Shown here piece by piece: positions 1 through 8,856 of a DNA stretch of 64,000 nt. The position numbers and the translations under genes are program-made. The first letter of the stretch is position 1, and each line of letters opens with the position of its first letter. This DNA comes from Flavobacterium crocinum (GTDB lineage: Bacteria; Bacteroidota; Bacteroidia; Flavobacteriales; Flavobacteriaceae), in contig NZ_CP029255.1 of the NCBI RefSeq assembly GCF_003122385.1, forward strand, positions 1,488,001 to 1,552,000, in the 5' to 3' direction. The notes beneath the pieces are model-generated. The model made no database searches. It was not told the DNA's origin and saw nothing but the letters and a program-made list of their open reading frames with translations.

Positions 1-1167
1 GCCATTTTTACAGATAAAGTCGAATACGATTCTAAAAACCGAATTAAGAGTTTTGAAATTCAACAACAAGCCGAGGATAAATCAGAGAATATCTGGCCAC
101 AGGTTTTTCAGATTGGTTTAGTTTATGCGAAAGAGGTAAAGATTTTATCGGTCAATATTAATGACAAAAATACCCTCGTAAAAGAGGCTGTCGGACTTGA
201 AAAACCGCTTGCCGTTGTGTACAATTATAACGGTTTTGGATACGGAGTTTTTCCGCTTGACGGGAATAATTTAAATTATATTGCTACGCTGAAAGATGAG
301 GTTGCAAGAGCTTCGAGTTACAGCAATCTTTATGAAAATACATTAATTAGAAATGTTTCTCCAAATCAGGCTTTTGATTGTTTTTTAAAGGCAATTGAAA
401 CAGAACAAAACGAATTGGTTTTGAGAATTGCCTCAAATAGTCTGAATACAATTTACTGGAGATTTTTTAACGAAAAACAACAGAACAAAGTTCAGAAACA
501 GCTTGAAGGTATTTTGAATGAACGTTTGCAGGCTAATTTATCTGCGAATATCAAAAAGACATTATTCGGATTATTTAGTTCGATAGCGTATTCAAATTCG
601 GCGAAAGCCAGTTTATATAAGGTTTGGAACAGAGAAATCTCGATTCCGAATTTGAAACTAAATGAGGACGATTATACTAACATGGCAATGAATCTGGCGA
701 TTTTTAAACATCCAAAAGCCGATGAGATTTTGGAGAAAACCAGAACATCGTTCACCAATCCGGATAAACAAAAGCGTTTTGAGTTTTTATTACCTTCATT
801 ATCAAAAGATGAATCAGTTCGAAATGCTTTTATGGAATCTTTAAAAGACGATGCAAACCGTGAAAAAGAATCCTGGGTTTCTGTTGGATTGGCGAATATT
901 CATCATCCGCTTCGTCAGGAAAGTGCACAAAAATATATCAGATTTTCATTAGATTTGGTTGATGAAATTCAGCGAACGGGAGATATTTTCTTTCCGAAAG
1001 ACTGGCTGGATAATACGGTTGGGAAATATTCGTCGAAATTTGCTTTTGATGAAGTACAGCGATTCTTAAAAGAAAATCCTAATTTTAGTCCAATCTTGAA
1101 ACGCAAATTGTTTCAGGCGACAGATTTGCTTTATAAAGCACAAAATATTAAAAAGGAAACCGAATGA
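1..1167 (+). CDS. M1 family aminopeptidase, C-terminal part (5' truncated by window)
   Basis: The frame is open from the first base of the window, so at least 388 residues are visible and the start lies outside. The visible part is the late region of an M1 (gluzincin) aminopeptidase: a short beta segment followed by a long alpha-helical ERAP1-like C-terminal domain made of HEAT-like helix pairs. The catalytic HExxH region must lie upstream and cannot be checked. The GTG at 217 is an internal codon, not a start. The stop overlaps the ATG of the next gene by four bases (ATGA), so the two are probably co-translated. Family assignment is by overall pattern rather than a catalytic motif. Confidence 0.72.
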   Translation, partial: AIFTDKVEYDSKNRIKSFEIQQQAEDKSENIWPQVFQIGLVYAKEVKILSVNINDKNTLVKEAVGLEKPLAVVYNYNGFGYGVFPLDGNNLNYIATLKDEVARASSYSNLYENTLIRNVSPNQAFDCFLKAIETEQNELVLRIASNSLNTIYWRFFNEKQQNKVQKQLEGILNERLQANLSANIKKTLFGLFSSIAYSNSAKASLYKVWNREISIPNLKLNEDDYTNMAMNLAIFKHPKADEILEKTRTSFTNPDKQKRFEFLLPSLSKDESVRNAFMESLKDDANREKESWVSVGLANIHHPLRQESAQKYIRFSLDLVDEIQRTGDIFFPKDWLDNTVGKYSSKFAFDEVQRFLKENPNFSPILKRKLFQATDLLYKAQNIKKETE

Positions 1168-2090
1168 AAATTGAATCGGAAATAGAGAAAGTCTCCAGTT
1201 TTCAGCATCTCGAAATGCTGGCGAACCAGGTTGTGGAAGGTTTTATATCGGGAATGCACAAGAGTCCATTTCATGGATTTTCGGCCGAATTTGCCGAACA
1301 TAAAGTTTATAACGCAGGCGAAAGTACCAAACATATCGATTGGAAATTGTTTGCCAAAACCGATCGTTTATACACGAAACGTTTTGAGGAAGAAACCAAT
1401 TTACGCTGTCATTTGATTGTCGATAATTCGTCGTCAATGCATTATCCTGAATTGAAATCGAATCAGCCTTTTTATGAAAAGAAGATTGGTTTTGCGGTTT
1501 TGGCTTCGGCGGTTTTAATGAATATTTTAAAGAAACAGCGCGATGCCGTTGGTCTGAGCGTTTTCTCAGATAAATATGAATATTACGCACCCGAAAAAGG
1601 AAGCGATCGTCATCACAGAATGCTTTTGAATAAACTGGAAGAATTGTTGGTTCAGCCAAAAGTCAAAAAAACGACTGATACGATTACGTATTTGCATCAG
1701 ATTGCAGAGAAAATGCACCGTCGTTCGATGATTATTTTGTTTACCGATATGTTTCAGACGGAAGACGATGAAAAGCTTTTCAACGCTTTACAGCATCTTA
1801 AACACAACAAACATAAAGTAGTTTTATTTCACGTAGTGGATAATGAAACCGAACTGAAGTTTGATTTTGACAACGCACCAAGAAAGTTTATCGACTTAGA
1901 ATCAGGTGAAGAGGTTTCTATTTTTGCGGATAATGTAAAACAGGAATACGAAAAAAGGGTAGAAGCTTATTTTAAAAACCTGGCTTTAACCTGTGCAAAG
2001 AACCAAATTAAGTACGTTCCGGTAAATGTTGGCGATAATTTTGAAAAAATATTGACTACATATTTGGTTGAAAAACAAAACTTTGGATAA
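1164..2090 (+). CDS. DUF58 domain protein (vWA-like, MoxR/Bat-associated type)
   Basis: 308 residues with the DUF58 signature at about residues 35-75 (GEST..IDWKLFAKTDRLY...) followed by a metal-ion-dependent adhesion site of the DxSxS type (Asp87, Ser89, Ser91 in DNSSSM) and a von Willebrand factor A-like fold. Proteins of this family usually work with MoxR AAA+ ATPases in chaperone-like or cell-envelope roles; no MoxR gene is in view, but the upstream side is cut off. The start overlaps the aminopeptidase stop by four bases. It is the last gene before the tRNA-Asp unit and has no obvious terminator of its own before the tRNA promoter. Confidence 0.85.
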   Translation: MKIESEIEKVSSFQHLEMLANQVVEGFISGMHKSPFHGFSAEFAEHKVYNAGESTKHIDWKLFAKTDRLYTKRFEEETNLRCHLIVDNSSSMHYPELKSNQPFYEKKIGFAVLASAVLMNILKKQRDAVGLSVFSDKYEYYAPEKGSDRHHRMLLNKLEELLVQPKVKKTTDTITYLHQIAEKMHRRSMIILFTDMFQTEDDEKLFNALQHLKHNKHKVVLFHVVDNETELKFDFDNAPRKFIDLESGEEVSIFADNVKQEYEKRVEAYFKNLALTCAKNQIKYVPVNVGDNFEKILTTYLVEKQNFG

Positions 2091-2128
2091 TGTTTTAAAA
2101 AATAATTTCATTTTTTTTATAAAAACGC

Positions 2129-2158
2129 TTGCAGAAACGAAATTCTGTTATATCTTTG
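2129..2158 (+). promoter_or_regulatory. Promoter of first tRNA-Asp
   Basis: TTG at 2129-2131, 19-base spacer, and TATCTTTG at 2151-2158, matching the Bacteroidota primary sigma consensus (TTG, N19, TAnnTTTG). The tRNA begins 18 bases after the -7 box. An almost identical promoter precedes the second tRNA-Asp. Confidence 0.8.
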
Positions 2159-2176
2159 CAACCGCAATAACGCAGA

Positions 2177-2250
2177 GGTTTGGTAGTTCAGTTGGTTAGA
2201 ATACATGCCTGTCACGCATGGGGTCGCGGGTTCGAGTCCCGTCCAGACCG
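2177..2250 (+). tRNA. tRNA-Asp (GTC)
   Basis: 74 bases fold as a cloverleaf. The acceptor stem pairs GGTTTGG with CCAGACC (one G-T pair), the discriminator is G, the anticodon loop is CTGTCAC with anticodon GTC, and the T arm carries GGTTCGAGTCC. CCA is not encoded. The mature region differs from the copy at 3002 by no base I could find. Confidence 0.95.
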
Positions 2251-2262
2251 CAATATTGGGAG

Positions 2263-2292
2263 AAGCCTTTCTTAACAGAAAGGCTTTTTTGC
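2263..2292 (+). terminator. Rho-independent terminator of first tRNA-Asp
   Basis: AAGCCTTTC, six-base loop, GAAAGGCTT and a run of T begin 13 bases after the tRNA. The second tRNA-Asp carries a closely related terminator. Confidence 0.85.
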
Positions 2293-2371
2293 CCAAATAC
2301 GGTATCTAAGATTAGTTGTGTTGTTTTGCTACGACTTTGTAACTCGTAGCTGGTTTAGTAGTTAGACCAAT

Positions 2372-2405
2372 GAAAAGCTTTCCACTTTTGTGGATGGCTT
2401 TTTTG
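2372..2405 (+). terminator. Hairpin with T-tract, probable terminator
   Basis: Stem AGC..TCCAC / GTGGA..GCT with loop TTTT followed by six T. It stands about 120 bases after the tRNA-Asp unit with no gene in between, so it may belong to a lost or very short transcript. Confidence 0.45.
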
Positions 2406-2446
2406 ATTTAAGACACTTTTGGTTTTGTTTATATACGATGAAATTT

Positions 2447-2560
2447 TACCGCAAAGAGCGCTAAGATTTACGCAAAGTTCGCAAAGATATTTTTTAAAGA
2501 ATGCAAAGTTCGCAAAGCTTACGATTGAGAAAGCTTTGCGTTTTTTTTTTGCTTAATTCT
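2447..2560. repeat. Palindromic intergenic repeat, 'cgcaaag' family
   Basis: Starts ACCGCAAAGAGCGCTAAG and contains the inner arms GCAAAGTTCGCAAAGCTT / AAGCTTTGCG. It is a member of the same family as the six-copy array at 18476. Its closing arm (CTTTGCGGT-like) is not adjacent; a degraded match lies near 2825-2855, so other repeats may have inserted inside it. Confidence 0.7.
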
Positions 2561-2670
2561 GATTTTAACTTACGATTTATCATTTCGACGAAGGAGACTC
2601 GAGCGATAGCGAATAGGAGAAGCAATCTCCACAAATAACTCTACAAAGATTTTCCATTCATTATATTAAA

Positions 2671-2748
2671 ACATAGCCCGTGGTTTCAACCACGGGGACA
2701 CAATGTATAGCAATACGTTTCCTGTGGTTGAAACCATAGGCTATGTTT
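2671..2748. repeat. Inverted repeat, 78 bp
   Basis: Outer arms ACATAGCC / GGCTATGT and inner arms TGGTTTCAACCAC / GTGGTTGAAACCA form a long imperfect hairpin. No gene overlaps it. It resembles a REP-like element; only one copy is visible in this window. Confidence 0.7.
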
Positions 2749-2777
2749 AAAAACGAGATAAATAATGCTACATGAAA

Positions 2778-2811
2778 AACCTTTGTCAAAGTTTCAAGCT
2801 TTGACAAAGGT
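2778..2811. repeat. Perfect short dyad without T-tract
   Basis: ACCTTTGTCAAAG, six-base loop, CTTTGACAAAGGT. The same sequence theme occurs as a true terminator after the HAD gene at 10302. Here no T run follows. Confidence 0.6.
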
Positions 2812-2954
2812 CGAAAGATTAAAAAACTTTGCGTTCTTCGCATGCCTTGTGGTTAAAAAGAAAGAAACTTCTTCTTTTTTGCTTTTAAAGCAAATTTTTA
2901 AAATATTGGAATTTAGTCGATTAAAAATTTCTCAAATTTTATTTCAAAAAACGC

Positions 2955-2984
2955 TTGCAGAAACGAAAATCTGTTGTATTTTTG
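2955..2984 (+). promoter_or_regulatory. Promoter of second tRNA-Asp
   Basis: TTG at 2955-2957, 19-base spacer, TATTTTTG at 2977-2984. The flanking bases (ACGCTTGCAGAAACGAAA) are shared with the first tRNA-Asp promoter, so the whole unit was duplicated. Confidence 0.8.
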
Positions 2985-3001
2985 CACTCGCAATAACGCA
3001 G

Positions 3002-3075
3002 GGTTTGGTAGTTCAGTTGGTTAGAATACATGCCTGTCACGCATGGGGTCGCGGGTTCGAGTCCCGTCCAGACCG
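3002..3075 (+). tRNA. tRNA-Asp (GTC), second copy
   Basis: Same 74-base cloverleaf as the copy at 2177, with anticodon GTC and no encoded CCA. It has its own promoter and terminator and is therefore an independent transcription unit about 825 bp downstream of the first copy. Confidence 0.95.
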
Positions 3076-3086
3076 CCTAAGTTGTT

Positions 3087-3119
3087 AAAAGCCTTTCCTT
3101 AACGGAAAGGCTTTTTTTT
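3087..3119 (+). terminator. Rho-independent terminator of second tRNA-Asp
   Basis: AAAGCCTTTCC, TTAA-type loop, GGAAAGGCTTT and eight T, starting 12 bases after the tRNA. Confidence 0.85.
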
Positions 3120-3123
3120 GGGC

Positions 3124-3285
3124 TTTAACCGCAAAGGTCGCAAGGTTTCTTTCTTAAGATCATGTTTATAAACGCAAAGTTCGCAAAGCTTTTTGGAAAC
3201 AGCTTTGCGAACTTTTATAAATCTTGCTTTAAAGAAAATTTGCGATCTTTGCGTAGACCTTAGCGTACTTTGCGGTTAAATTTAC
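3124..3285. repeat. Palindromic intergenic repeat, 'cgcaaag' family, complete copy
   Basis: Outer arms AACCGCAAAGGTCGCAAGG at the left and CTTTGCGGTTAAA at the right enclose inner arms AACGCAAAGTTCGCAAAGCT / AGCTTTGCGAACTTTTAT. Each whole unit can fold into one long nested hairpin. Confidence 0.8.
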
Positions 3286-3339
3286 AATCCAATTTTCTTC
3301 TTATCTTTAATATCACAAAAAGTGCTATATTAAACACCA

Positions 3340-4161
3340 ATGGAACATTCCGGTCAGAAACTCGATAAATACTACATCCGGAAAGTAGATGCCGATAAAA
3401 AAAGCATTTATTGCCACCACGATTTGATGGGAGAATTATTTATTCCGCCACACAGACATGTCAAAGCACAATTGCTTTATGCTGAAGGCGATGTTGTTTT
3501 TGTAACGACGGAAACCAAAACTTACTTTTTACCAGCGCGACATTTTATCTGGATTCCGGGTGGAGTGGAGCACAGCATCGAACCGAAATCAGAAAGTGTT
3601 ACGATGCGAAATCTGTATTTTCCGGTTGAAAAAGACGAGGATGACTTTTATAAAGTAGAAGGAATTTATCCTGTCAATAATTTGTTATTGCAAATGATGC
3701 TTTTTACGAATCGCTGGAATGGTGATCTTAAAAAAGGAACTCCAAACTTTACAATTGCCAAGGCTATAAAAGCGATTCTTCCGCAAATTTGTACTAATAA
3801 TTTACCTTTAGAATTACCACAACCAAAAGACAAACGCCTTGGGAAAATTCTTCGTTATATTGAAAATAATCTAGGCGAAACCATTCTGTTTGCTGATGTG
3901 GCACATGAATTTGGTTACAGCGAACGCTCTTTGTATCGCTTGTTTCAAAAAGATCTCAATATGTCTTTTATTCAATATTATACCATTCGCCGAATCTTAA
4001 AAGCGATTGAACTTTTATTAGAAAGAAAACTTTCAGTAAAAGAGGTAGCCGAAGAAGTTGGTTACAACAGTGTTCCAACTTTTAGTAATACATTTTTCAA
4101 AATTTTAGGACAAAGACCTTCCGATTATTTAAACGGGGAAGAGATTTTAGAACGAAAGTAA
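3340..4161 (+). CDS. AraC family transcriptional regulator
   Basis: 273 residues. The N-terminal part (about 20-110) looks like a cupin sensor (PPHRHVKAQLLYAEGDV... WIPGGVEHSI). The C-terminal part (about 165-268) is a two-helix-turn-helix AraC domain with ...FADVAHEFGYSERSLYRLF... and a second helix pair ending GQRPSDYL. It lies directly upstream of, and in the same direction as, a TolC/HlyD/MFS efflux operon, so it is the likely regulator of that operon, responding to an unknown ligand. The ATG at 3340 is the only start giving the whole cupin domain. Confidence 0.92.
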   Translation: MEHSGQKLDKYYIRKVDADKKSIYCHHDLMGELFIPPHRHVKAQLLYAEGDVVFVTTETKTYFLPARHFIWIPGGVEHSIEPKSESVTMRNLYFPVEKDEDDFYKVEGIYPVNNLLLQMMLFTNRWNGDLKKGTPNFTIAKAIKAILPQICTNNLPLELPQPKDKRLGKILRYIENNLGETILFADVAHEFGYSERSLYRLFQKDLNMSFIQYYTIRRILKAIELLLERKLSVKEVAEEVGYNSVPTFSNTFFKILGQRPSDYLNGEEILERK

Positions 4162-4185
4162 AAATTTTGTTTCACACAGATTTAT

Positions 4186-4370
4186 CTAGATTTAAGCTGA
4201 TTTGACAGATTTCGTTATTTCACGCTAAAAATTTTTCTCTCGCAGATTTAGGAGATTTTTTTTAATTCTTTAATAATCTGCTCAATCTGCGGAATCTGCG
4301 AGAGGGAAAAAATAAAAATCAGCTTCATCTGTCAAAATCATTTAAAATCTGCTTTAAATTTCACAACCCA
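4186..4370. repeat. Nested inverted repeat, 'cagattt' family
   Basis: The arms CTCGCAGATTTAGGAGATT and AATCTGCGGAATCTGCGAGAG pair at the centre. Outer arms AAGCTGATTTGACAGATTT and AAATCAGC..ATCTGTCAAAAT pair around them. A related simpler copy lies at 8676. No gene is present between 4162 and 4529; the remainder holds the efflux operon promoter region. Confidence 0.75.
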
Positions 4371-4418
4371 AATCTATTTTGTAATAAATTGTTTTCCAGT
4401 GTTTTAATATAACGTTTT

Positions 4419-4451
4419 CGGAAAATGGAATTTTAACATTTGTCCGAAATG
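4419..4451 (+). promoter_or_regulatory. Candidate AraC-type direct repeats upstream of efflux operon
   Basis: CGGAAAATG at 4419 and CCGAAATG at 4444 form a direct repeat about 26 bases apart, roughly two and a half helical turns, about 80-110 bases before the TolC start. AraC regulators often bind such paired half-sites. This is inference from spacing and neighbourhood only. Confidence 0.3.
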
Positions 4452-4529
4452 AATATGTTCTTGGCTTTTTAGAATTATCAGTCAAGAGAAAAATGAAGGA
4501 ACTTTGCACCATCAAATATTAAAGTATTC

Positions 4530-5885
4530 ATGTTCCTTAAAACAACAAATTCTACAGACGATTGTTTTCCCAGAATCCTGCTGTTACTCGTAATGATATT
4601 AACATTCAATGGCTTACAAGCGCAGGAAGTTCATTCGGTTTCATTACAAGAAGCTTTGAAACTGGCGAAAGAAAACAACAAAAAAATCCTTAGATCTCAA
4701 CTGGAGGTCACGCTCTCGGAGCAAAACATCAAAGAAAGAAAAGAACTTCGACTGCCAGACGTACAACTAAATGGCATGTATTCCAGAATTACGAATATTA
4801 CCGAATTCAAAGGAAGCGGATTCTTAAATGGTAAAGAAGTTACAAAGGCGATTCCTGAAATTTATGAGGTCAATTCTACCTTTAAAATGCCAATTTATGC
4901 TGGGAATAAGATTAACAATGCCATCAAAATTGCGAATCAGGAAAACGAAATCGCTAAAATAAAAACGGAAAAAACCGAAAATGATATCGAACTGGAAGTG
5001 GTAGCCAACTATCTGGCGATTTATAAAATGATGGAACTTCAGAAGATTTTTGAAGAAAACATCAAAGAAGAAAAAAGCCGACTGAAAGAAGTGCAATCGC
5101 TTCAAAAACATGGAACGGTTACGAAAAACGAGGTTATTCGTGCCGAATTACAGCTTTCGGATCGTGAATTGAATGCGTTAACTAACTCCAAAAACATTAA
5201 AATCGCACTTCACGATCTGAAAACGCTGATCCAGATTCCGGAAAACGAGGAAATCGCGATTGATACAACATCAAATCTGGACGAAATGAACGGCCTAGAT
5301 CCGTATGATTATTATATGACTAAAGCTTTGCAAAACGAAGAAATGCGAATTGCAAGCCAGGAATTGGATATCAGCAAAACGGAATTGAAAATGGTTAAAG
5401 GAAATTATCTGCCAAGCGTTCACTTCTTTGGGAATTACGGTTTTTATTATCCGAATTATAAATTTTTTCCGCCCAATCCGTACTTATACACTTTAGGACA
5501 AGTGGGTATTGAAGCGACTTTTGATCTTTCTTCTTTGTATAAAAACAAAACCAAAATGGATCAGGCGAATACCAAAATCGAATGGCAGAAAATGCAGAAT
5601 GAAATTGTAAAAGAAGAAATTCAGGATAAGCTTTTTAAAGAACATACGCAGTATCAGGAAATCCTTGAAAAGTTTGTTGTGGTCGACAAAGCGTTGGATT
5701 TAGCTAATGAAAATTACAGAATCGTAAAGCTGAAATACTTGAATCAACTCGTTTTAATTACTGAAATGGTCGATGCTGATAATGCTTTGCTTCAGGCGAA
5801 ATACAACAAAATTTCTACGCGACTGGATGCGGTTTTAAAACATTACGAGCTGTTGCATACGGCGGGGATGATGCCTCAGAGTTAG
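4530..5885 (+). CDS. TolC-family outer membrane efflux protein
   Basis: 451 residues with an N-terminal signal sequence (hydrophobic stretch about 15-29, probable cleavage after QA at 31). Two long alpha-helical repeats rich in E, K, N and Q match the outer membrane efflux protein domain duplicated in TolC, including the typical ...LDLANENYRIVKLKY... segment near the end. It is the outer membrane channel of a tripartite pump together with the HlyD-like adaptor and the MFS transporter that follow at 57 and 1 base spacing. The ATG at 4530 was chosen because it directly precedes the signal peptide. Confidence 0.92.
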   Translation: MFLKTTNSTDDCFPRILLLLVMILTFNGLQAQEVHSVSLQEALKLAKENNKKILRSQLEVTLSEQNIKERKELRLPDVQLNGMYSRITNITEFKGSGFLNGKEVTKAIPEIYEVNSTFKMPIYAGNKINNAIKIANQENEIAKIKTEKTENDIELEVVANYLAIYKMMELQKIFEENIKEEKSRLKEVQSLQKHGTVTKNEVIRAELQLSDRELNALTNSKNIKIALHDLKTLIQIPENEEIAIDTTSNLDEMNGLDPYDYYMTKALQNEEMRIASQELDISKTELKMVKGNYLPSVHFFGNYGFYYPNYKFFPPNPYLYTLGQVGIEATFDLSSLYKNKTKMDQANTKIEWQKMQNEIVKEEIQDKLFKEHTQYQEILEKFVVVDKALDLANENYRIVKLKYLNQLVLITEMVDADNALLQAKYNKISTRLDAVLKHYELLHTAGMMPQS

Positions 5886-5942
5886 AAATTTTTAGAAGAA
5901 AGAAGCAAGAAACAAGATTTAAAAGAACTAAGTTAAAGAGAT

Positions 5943-6992
5943 ATGGTTAAGATAAAAAATGAAACTAGAAGAAATAAAACGTTTCATATACTAATAACAA
6001 TTATTGCGTGTGTGCTTGTTATAAGCGGTGTTATTTTAGGAATTTGGTTTTATGTGTTCAACAGAAACCACGAAGAAACCAACGACGCGCAGGTCGAACA
6101 ATATGTAACGCCAATTATGTCGAGAATTACAGGTTATGTACAGCAAGTTCGTTTCAACGAAAACCAGTTTGTGCATAAAGGCGATACCTTGGTTGTGATT
6201 GACAATCGTGAATACAAATCAAAACTGAATGTGGCTCTTGCCGATGTTCAAAATGCAGAGCAAAACAGCGTTGTGGCTCAAAAAAATGCCATAAACACAG
6301 CCAGTGCAACAGCAATTAACGAAGCGCAGTTAGAAGCGGCAAAATCGAATCTTTGGAAAACCAAACTGGAATACGAAAGATACAAAGCTTTGGTAAGTGA
6401 AGAAGCAGCAACTTCTCAGCAATTAGAAAAAGTCCGCGCCGATTACGAAGCTGCTCAGGCACATTTTCAGGAAATGAAAAACAGAATTCATTCGGCGACT
6501 TTAAGTACTTCTGTTGCTGAAGCGAATGTACCAACAACACAGACGAATATTGCATCCAAACAAGCCGTGGCTGATAATGCGGCATTATTTCTTTCGTATA
6601 CGATCATTACAGCGCCTTATGACGGTTGGGTCGGAAAACGAACTTTACAGCCAGGTCAATTGGTAAAAGAAGGGCAATCTCTCTTGTCAATTGTAAGCAA
6701 AGAAAAATGGATTACTGCCAATTTTAAAGAAACGCAATTACAATATTTGACTGTTGGACAGGATGTTGAAATAAAAGCTGATGCTGTAAGTGATAAAACT
6801 TTCATTGGTACAATTGCTTCTTTATCGCCTGCGAGTGGGGCAAGATTTTCATTGCTTCCTCCAGATAACGCAACAGGGAACTTCGTAAAAATTGAGCAAA
6901 GAATTCCAGTTCGAATTCAGTTAAAAGACAACGACAAACAAACCGATTTTTTAAGAGCGGGTATGAATATCACTGTGATCGCAGCACACTAA
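5943..6992 (+). CDS. HlyD/EmrA-family periplasmic adaptor
   Basis: 349 residues. A single membrane anchor (about 15-38) is followed by a biotinyl-lipoyl-like half motif (VTPIMSRITGYVQQVRFNENQFVHKGDTL), a coiled-coil hairpin (about 95-195) and the second lipoyl half (TIITAPYDGWVGKRTLQPGQLV), then a beta-barrel domain. This order is typical of EmrA-type membrane fusion proteins. It links the inner membrane MFS pump to the TolC-like channel. The MFS gene starts one base after its stop codon. Confidence 0.93.
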   Translation: MVKIKNETRRNKTFHILITIIACVLVISGVILGIWFYVFNRNHEETNDAQVEQYVTPIMSRITGYVQQVRFNENQFVHKGDTLVVIDNREYKSKLNVALADVQNAEQNSVVAQKNAINTASATAINEAQLEAAKSNLWKTKLEYERYKALVSEEAATSQQLEKVRADYEAAQAHFQEMKNRIHSATLSTSVAEANVPTTQTNIASKQAVADNAALFLSYTIITAPYDGWVGKRTLQPGQLVKEGQSLLSIVSKEKWITANFKETQLQYLTVGQDVEIKADAVSDKTFIGTIASLSPASGARFSLLPPDNATGNFVKIEQRIPVRIQLKDNDKQTDFLRAGMNITVIAAH

Positions 6993-6993
6993 A

Positions 6994-8577
6994 ATGGAAG
7001 ATAAAAGTATTTTTAAATCCTGGGTTCCAAGATGGGCAATCATCATTATTTTGTTTGTCTGCCTTTTGCATTCCATGATTTTATTGGGAGTTTATACGTC
7101 AAACGTAACGTATGCAGCGAGTTTTCTGGACATTGAGCCGGAAGATTTGCAGTTTGCAATGTGCGTGACGTATGGAACTTTGCTGGCAACGATTTTAATA
7201 GAAAGCCGATTTTCAAGTTTTTTTCCTGCAAAAAATTACCTGATGGCCGTTTATTCCTTAATCGGAATTACGATTGTTTCATCCGCATATATTACCAATT
7301 TTTCTCTTTTTTTAATCTTGAGAATTGCCGAAGGTATTTTAATGGCGCTTCCGGTAATTACGATCAGACAATTATTGATCGAACAGTTTAATTCTAAAAA
7401 TGCCATTATCATTGGTTTTTCGTTTTATTACGGTTCACTGTTATTGTCAACGCCTTTTATCATGAATATTGCGGTTTGGTTTCTGGATCATTATGATTGG
7501 AAATACATGCTTTATGTTTCGGGCGGATTGCAGGTTTTGAATGTCTTTTTAATCTTAGTTACTTTTCGTGGGCACCGAATTACAAAGAAAATTCCGTTGT
7601 ATCAAATCGACTGGATGAGCTACTTTTTGGTTTTAACAGCCATTCTTTGCGGTGCTTACTTTTTTGTTTATGCCGAGAAAAAATATTGGTTTGACTCTTC
7701 TCAAATGGTTTTAGCCTTAATGATTGCTTTAATTACAGGAGGTCTGTTCATCTTTAAAGAGCTTTTGGTAAAAAGACCCACTTTTGATTTTGAAGTTTTT
7801 AAATACGCCAATCTGCGAATAGGATTTTTATTGTTTTTCCTTTTTTACATCAGCAGAGCAACGCTGAGTCTTTGTCATTCGGCGATGTTTTCGATTTGGA
7901 ATTGGGATCCATCGCGCGTTGCGGGCGTGCAATACATTAACGGACTAGGAAATGTAATTGGTTTAGTTTTAGCTGCTTTTTTCCTGATGAAATCGGTTTC
8001 AACTAAAATCATTTTTATGATTGGTTTTACGCTTATTGCCATTTTTCATTTTTGGTTTACATTTCTGTTTGTGCCCGATGTAGCTTTATCAGATATTATT
8101 GTTCCATACATTTTGCAAGGAATCGGAGTAGGGTTTTTATTTGTTCCGTTGATTCTGTTTACCACCTCTTCGGTTCCTGCAAATATGGCGGTTTCTTCGG
8201 GGATTGTGGGTGTTTCGGGACGTTTCTGGGGAAGTACAATTGGTTTTTGCGTCATGCAGAATGCAACCGTATTTTTAAATAAAAAACACTTTTTTAAACT
8301 AAGTCAGTTTGTAACTGGGGAAAATCCCGAAGCACAACAAACCATTGCTTCAACAGCACAGAGTTTTATGGCAAAAGGATATTCTGCAGATAATGCGAAT
8401 ACTTTGGCGTTAAAAAAAGTCTTCGGGACAGTTGCCAAACAAGCTACTTTATTGGCTGATATGGAAATTTATACCATTGTCGGATATGGTTTGGTGGTTT
8501 TGATTATTCTGATTGCGTGTAATCAGCATTTGAGACAAACGATGACTTTGGTTAAAAGTAAGATTTGGATTGGGTAA
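6994..8577 (+). CDS. MFS drug transporter, DHA2 (EmrB/QacA) type
   Basis: 527 residues with about 14 hydrophobic segments, the number expected for the DHA2 drug:proton antiporter group. It follows the HlyD gene immediately and completes an EmrAB-TolC-like tripartite exporter. The motif around residue 110 (LRIAEGILMALPVITIRQLL) corresponds to the family's central region. The N-terminal cytoplasmic stretch is short. The substrate cannot be told from sequence. The start ATG is the only one compatible with the first membrane segment. Confidence 0.9.
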   Translation: MEDKSIFKSWVPRWAIIIILFVCLLHSMILLGVYTSNVTYAASFLDIEPEDLQFAMCVTYGTLLATILIESRFSSFFPAKNYLMAVYSLIGITIVSSAYITNFSLFLILRIAEGILMALPVITIRQLLIEQFNSKNAIIIGFSFYYGSLLLSTPFIMNIAVWFLDHYDWKYMLYVSGGLQVLNVFLILVTFRGHRITKKIPLYQIDWMSYFLVLTAILCGAYFFVYAEKKYWFDSSQMVLALMIALITGGLFIFKELLVKRPTFDFEVFKYANLRIGFLLFFLFYISRATLSLCHSAMFSIWNWDPSRVAGVQYINGLGNVIGLVLAAFFLMKSVSTKIIFMIGFTLIAIFHFWFTFLFVPDVALSDIIVPYILQGIGVGFLFVPLILFTTSSVPANMAVSSGIVGVSGRFWGSTIGFCVMQNATVFLNKKHFFKLSQFVTGENPEAQQTIASTAQSFMAKGYSADNANTLALKKVFGTVAKQATLLADMEIYTIVGYGLVVLIILIACNQHLRQTMTLVKSKIWIG

Positions 8578-8675
8578 AGATTTTGTTTCAAGTTTAAATT
8601 TCAAGTTCTTTGCGCAAAGTTTTTGTTGCCAATCTTTGTCTGGTTTAATTTCGCGAAGTCGCAAAGATTTTTTTA

Positions 8676-8760
8676 CTCTCGCAGATTTGGCAGATTGAGC
8701 AGATTAGTTTTTTAAATAAAGAAAATAAATAATCCGCGTAATCTGCCAAATCTGCGAGAG
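8676..8760. repeat. Long hairpin repeat, 'cagattt' family
   Basis: CTCTCGCAGATTTGGCAGATT pairs with AATCTGCCAAATCTGCGAGAG, perfect over the outer 21 bases, separated by about 43 bases. It lies in the 279-base gap between the MFS gene and the convergent gene on the minus strand. Confidence 0.85.
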
Positions 8761-8856
8761 ACAAATCCTTTCAATCTTTTTAATCTGTGGCTAAATAAAA
8801 TGCTGCGATTCGTTTTAGTTATTCGAATTTTATGTTTTTGGATTTATTAGAAAGTA

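Noticed and set aside
1243..1659. 138-residue open frame antisense to the DUF58 gene
   Set aside because: Shadow of a gene with intact family motifs.
2320..2370. Third tRNA-like sequence (ACGACTTTGTAACTCGTAG)
   Set aside because: It has one stem but no T arm or acceptor stem; not a tRNA.
2765..3088. 107-residue open frame across the second tRNA-Asp
   Set aside because: It runs through a tRNA, its promoter and a repeat; chance frame.
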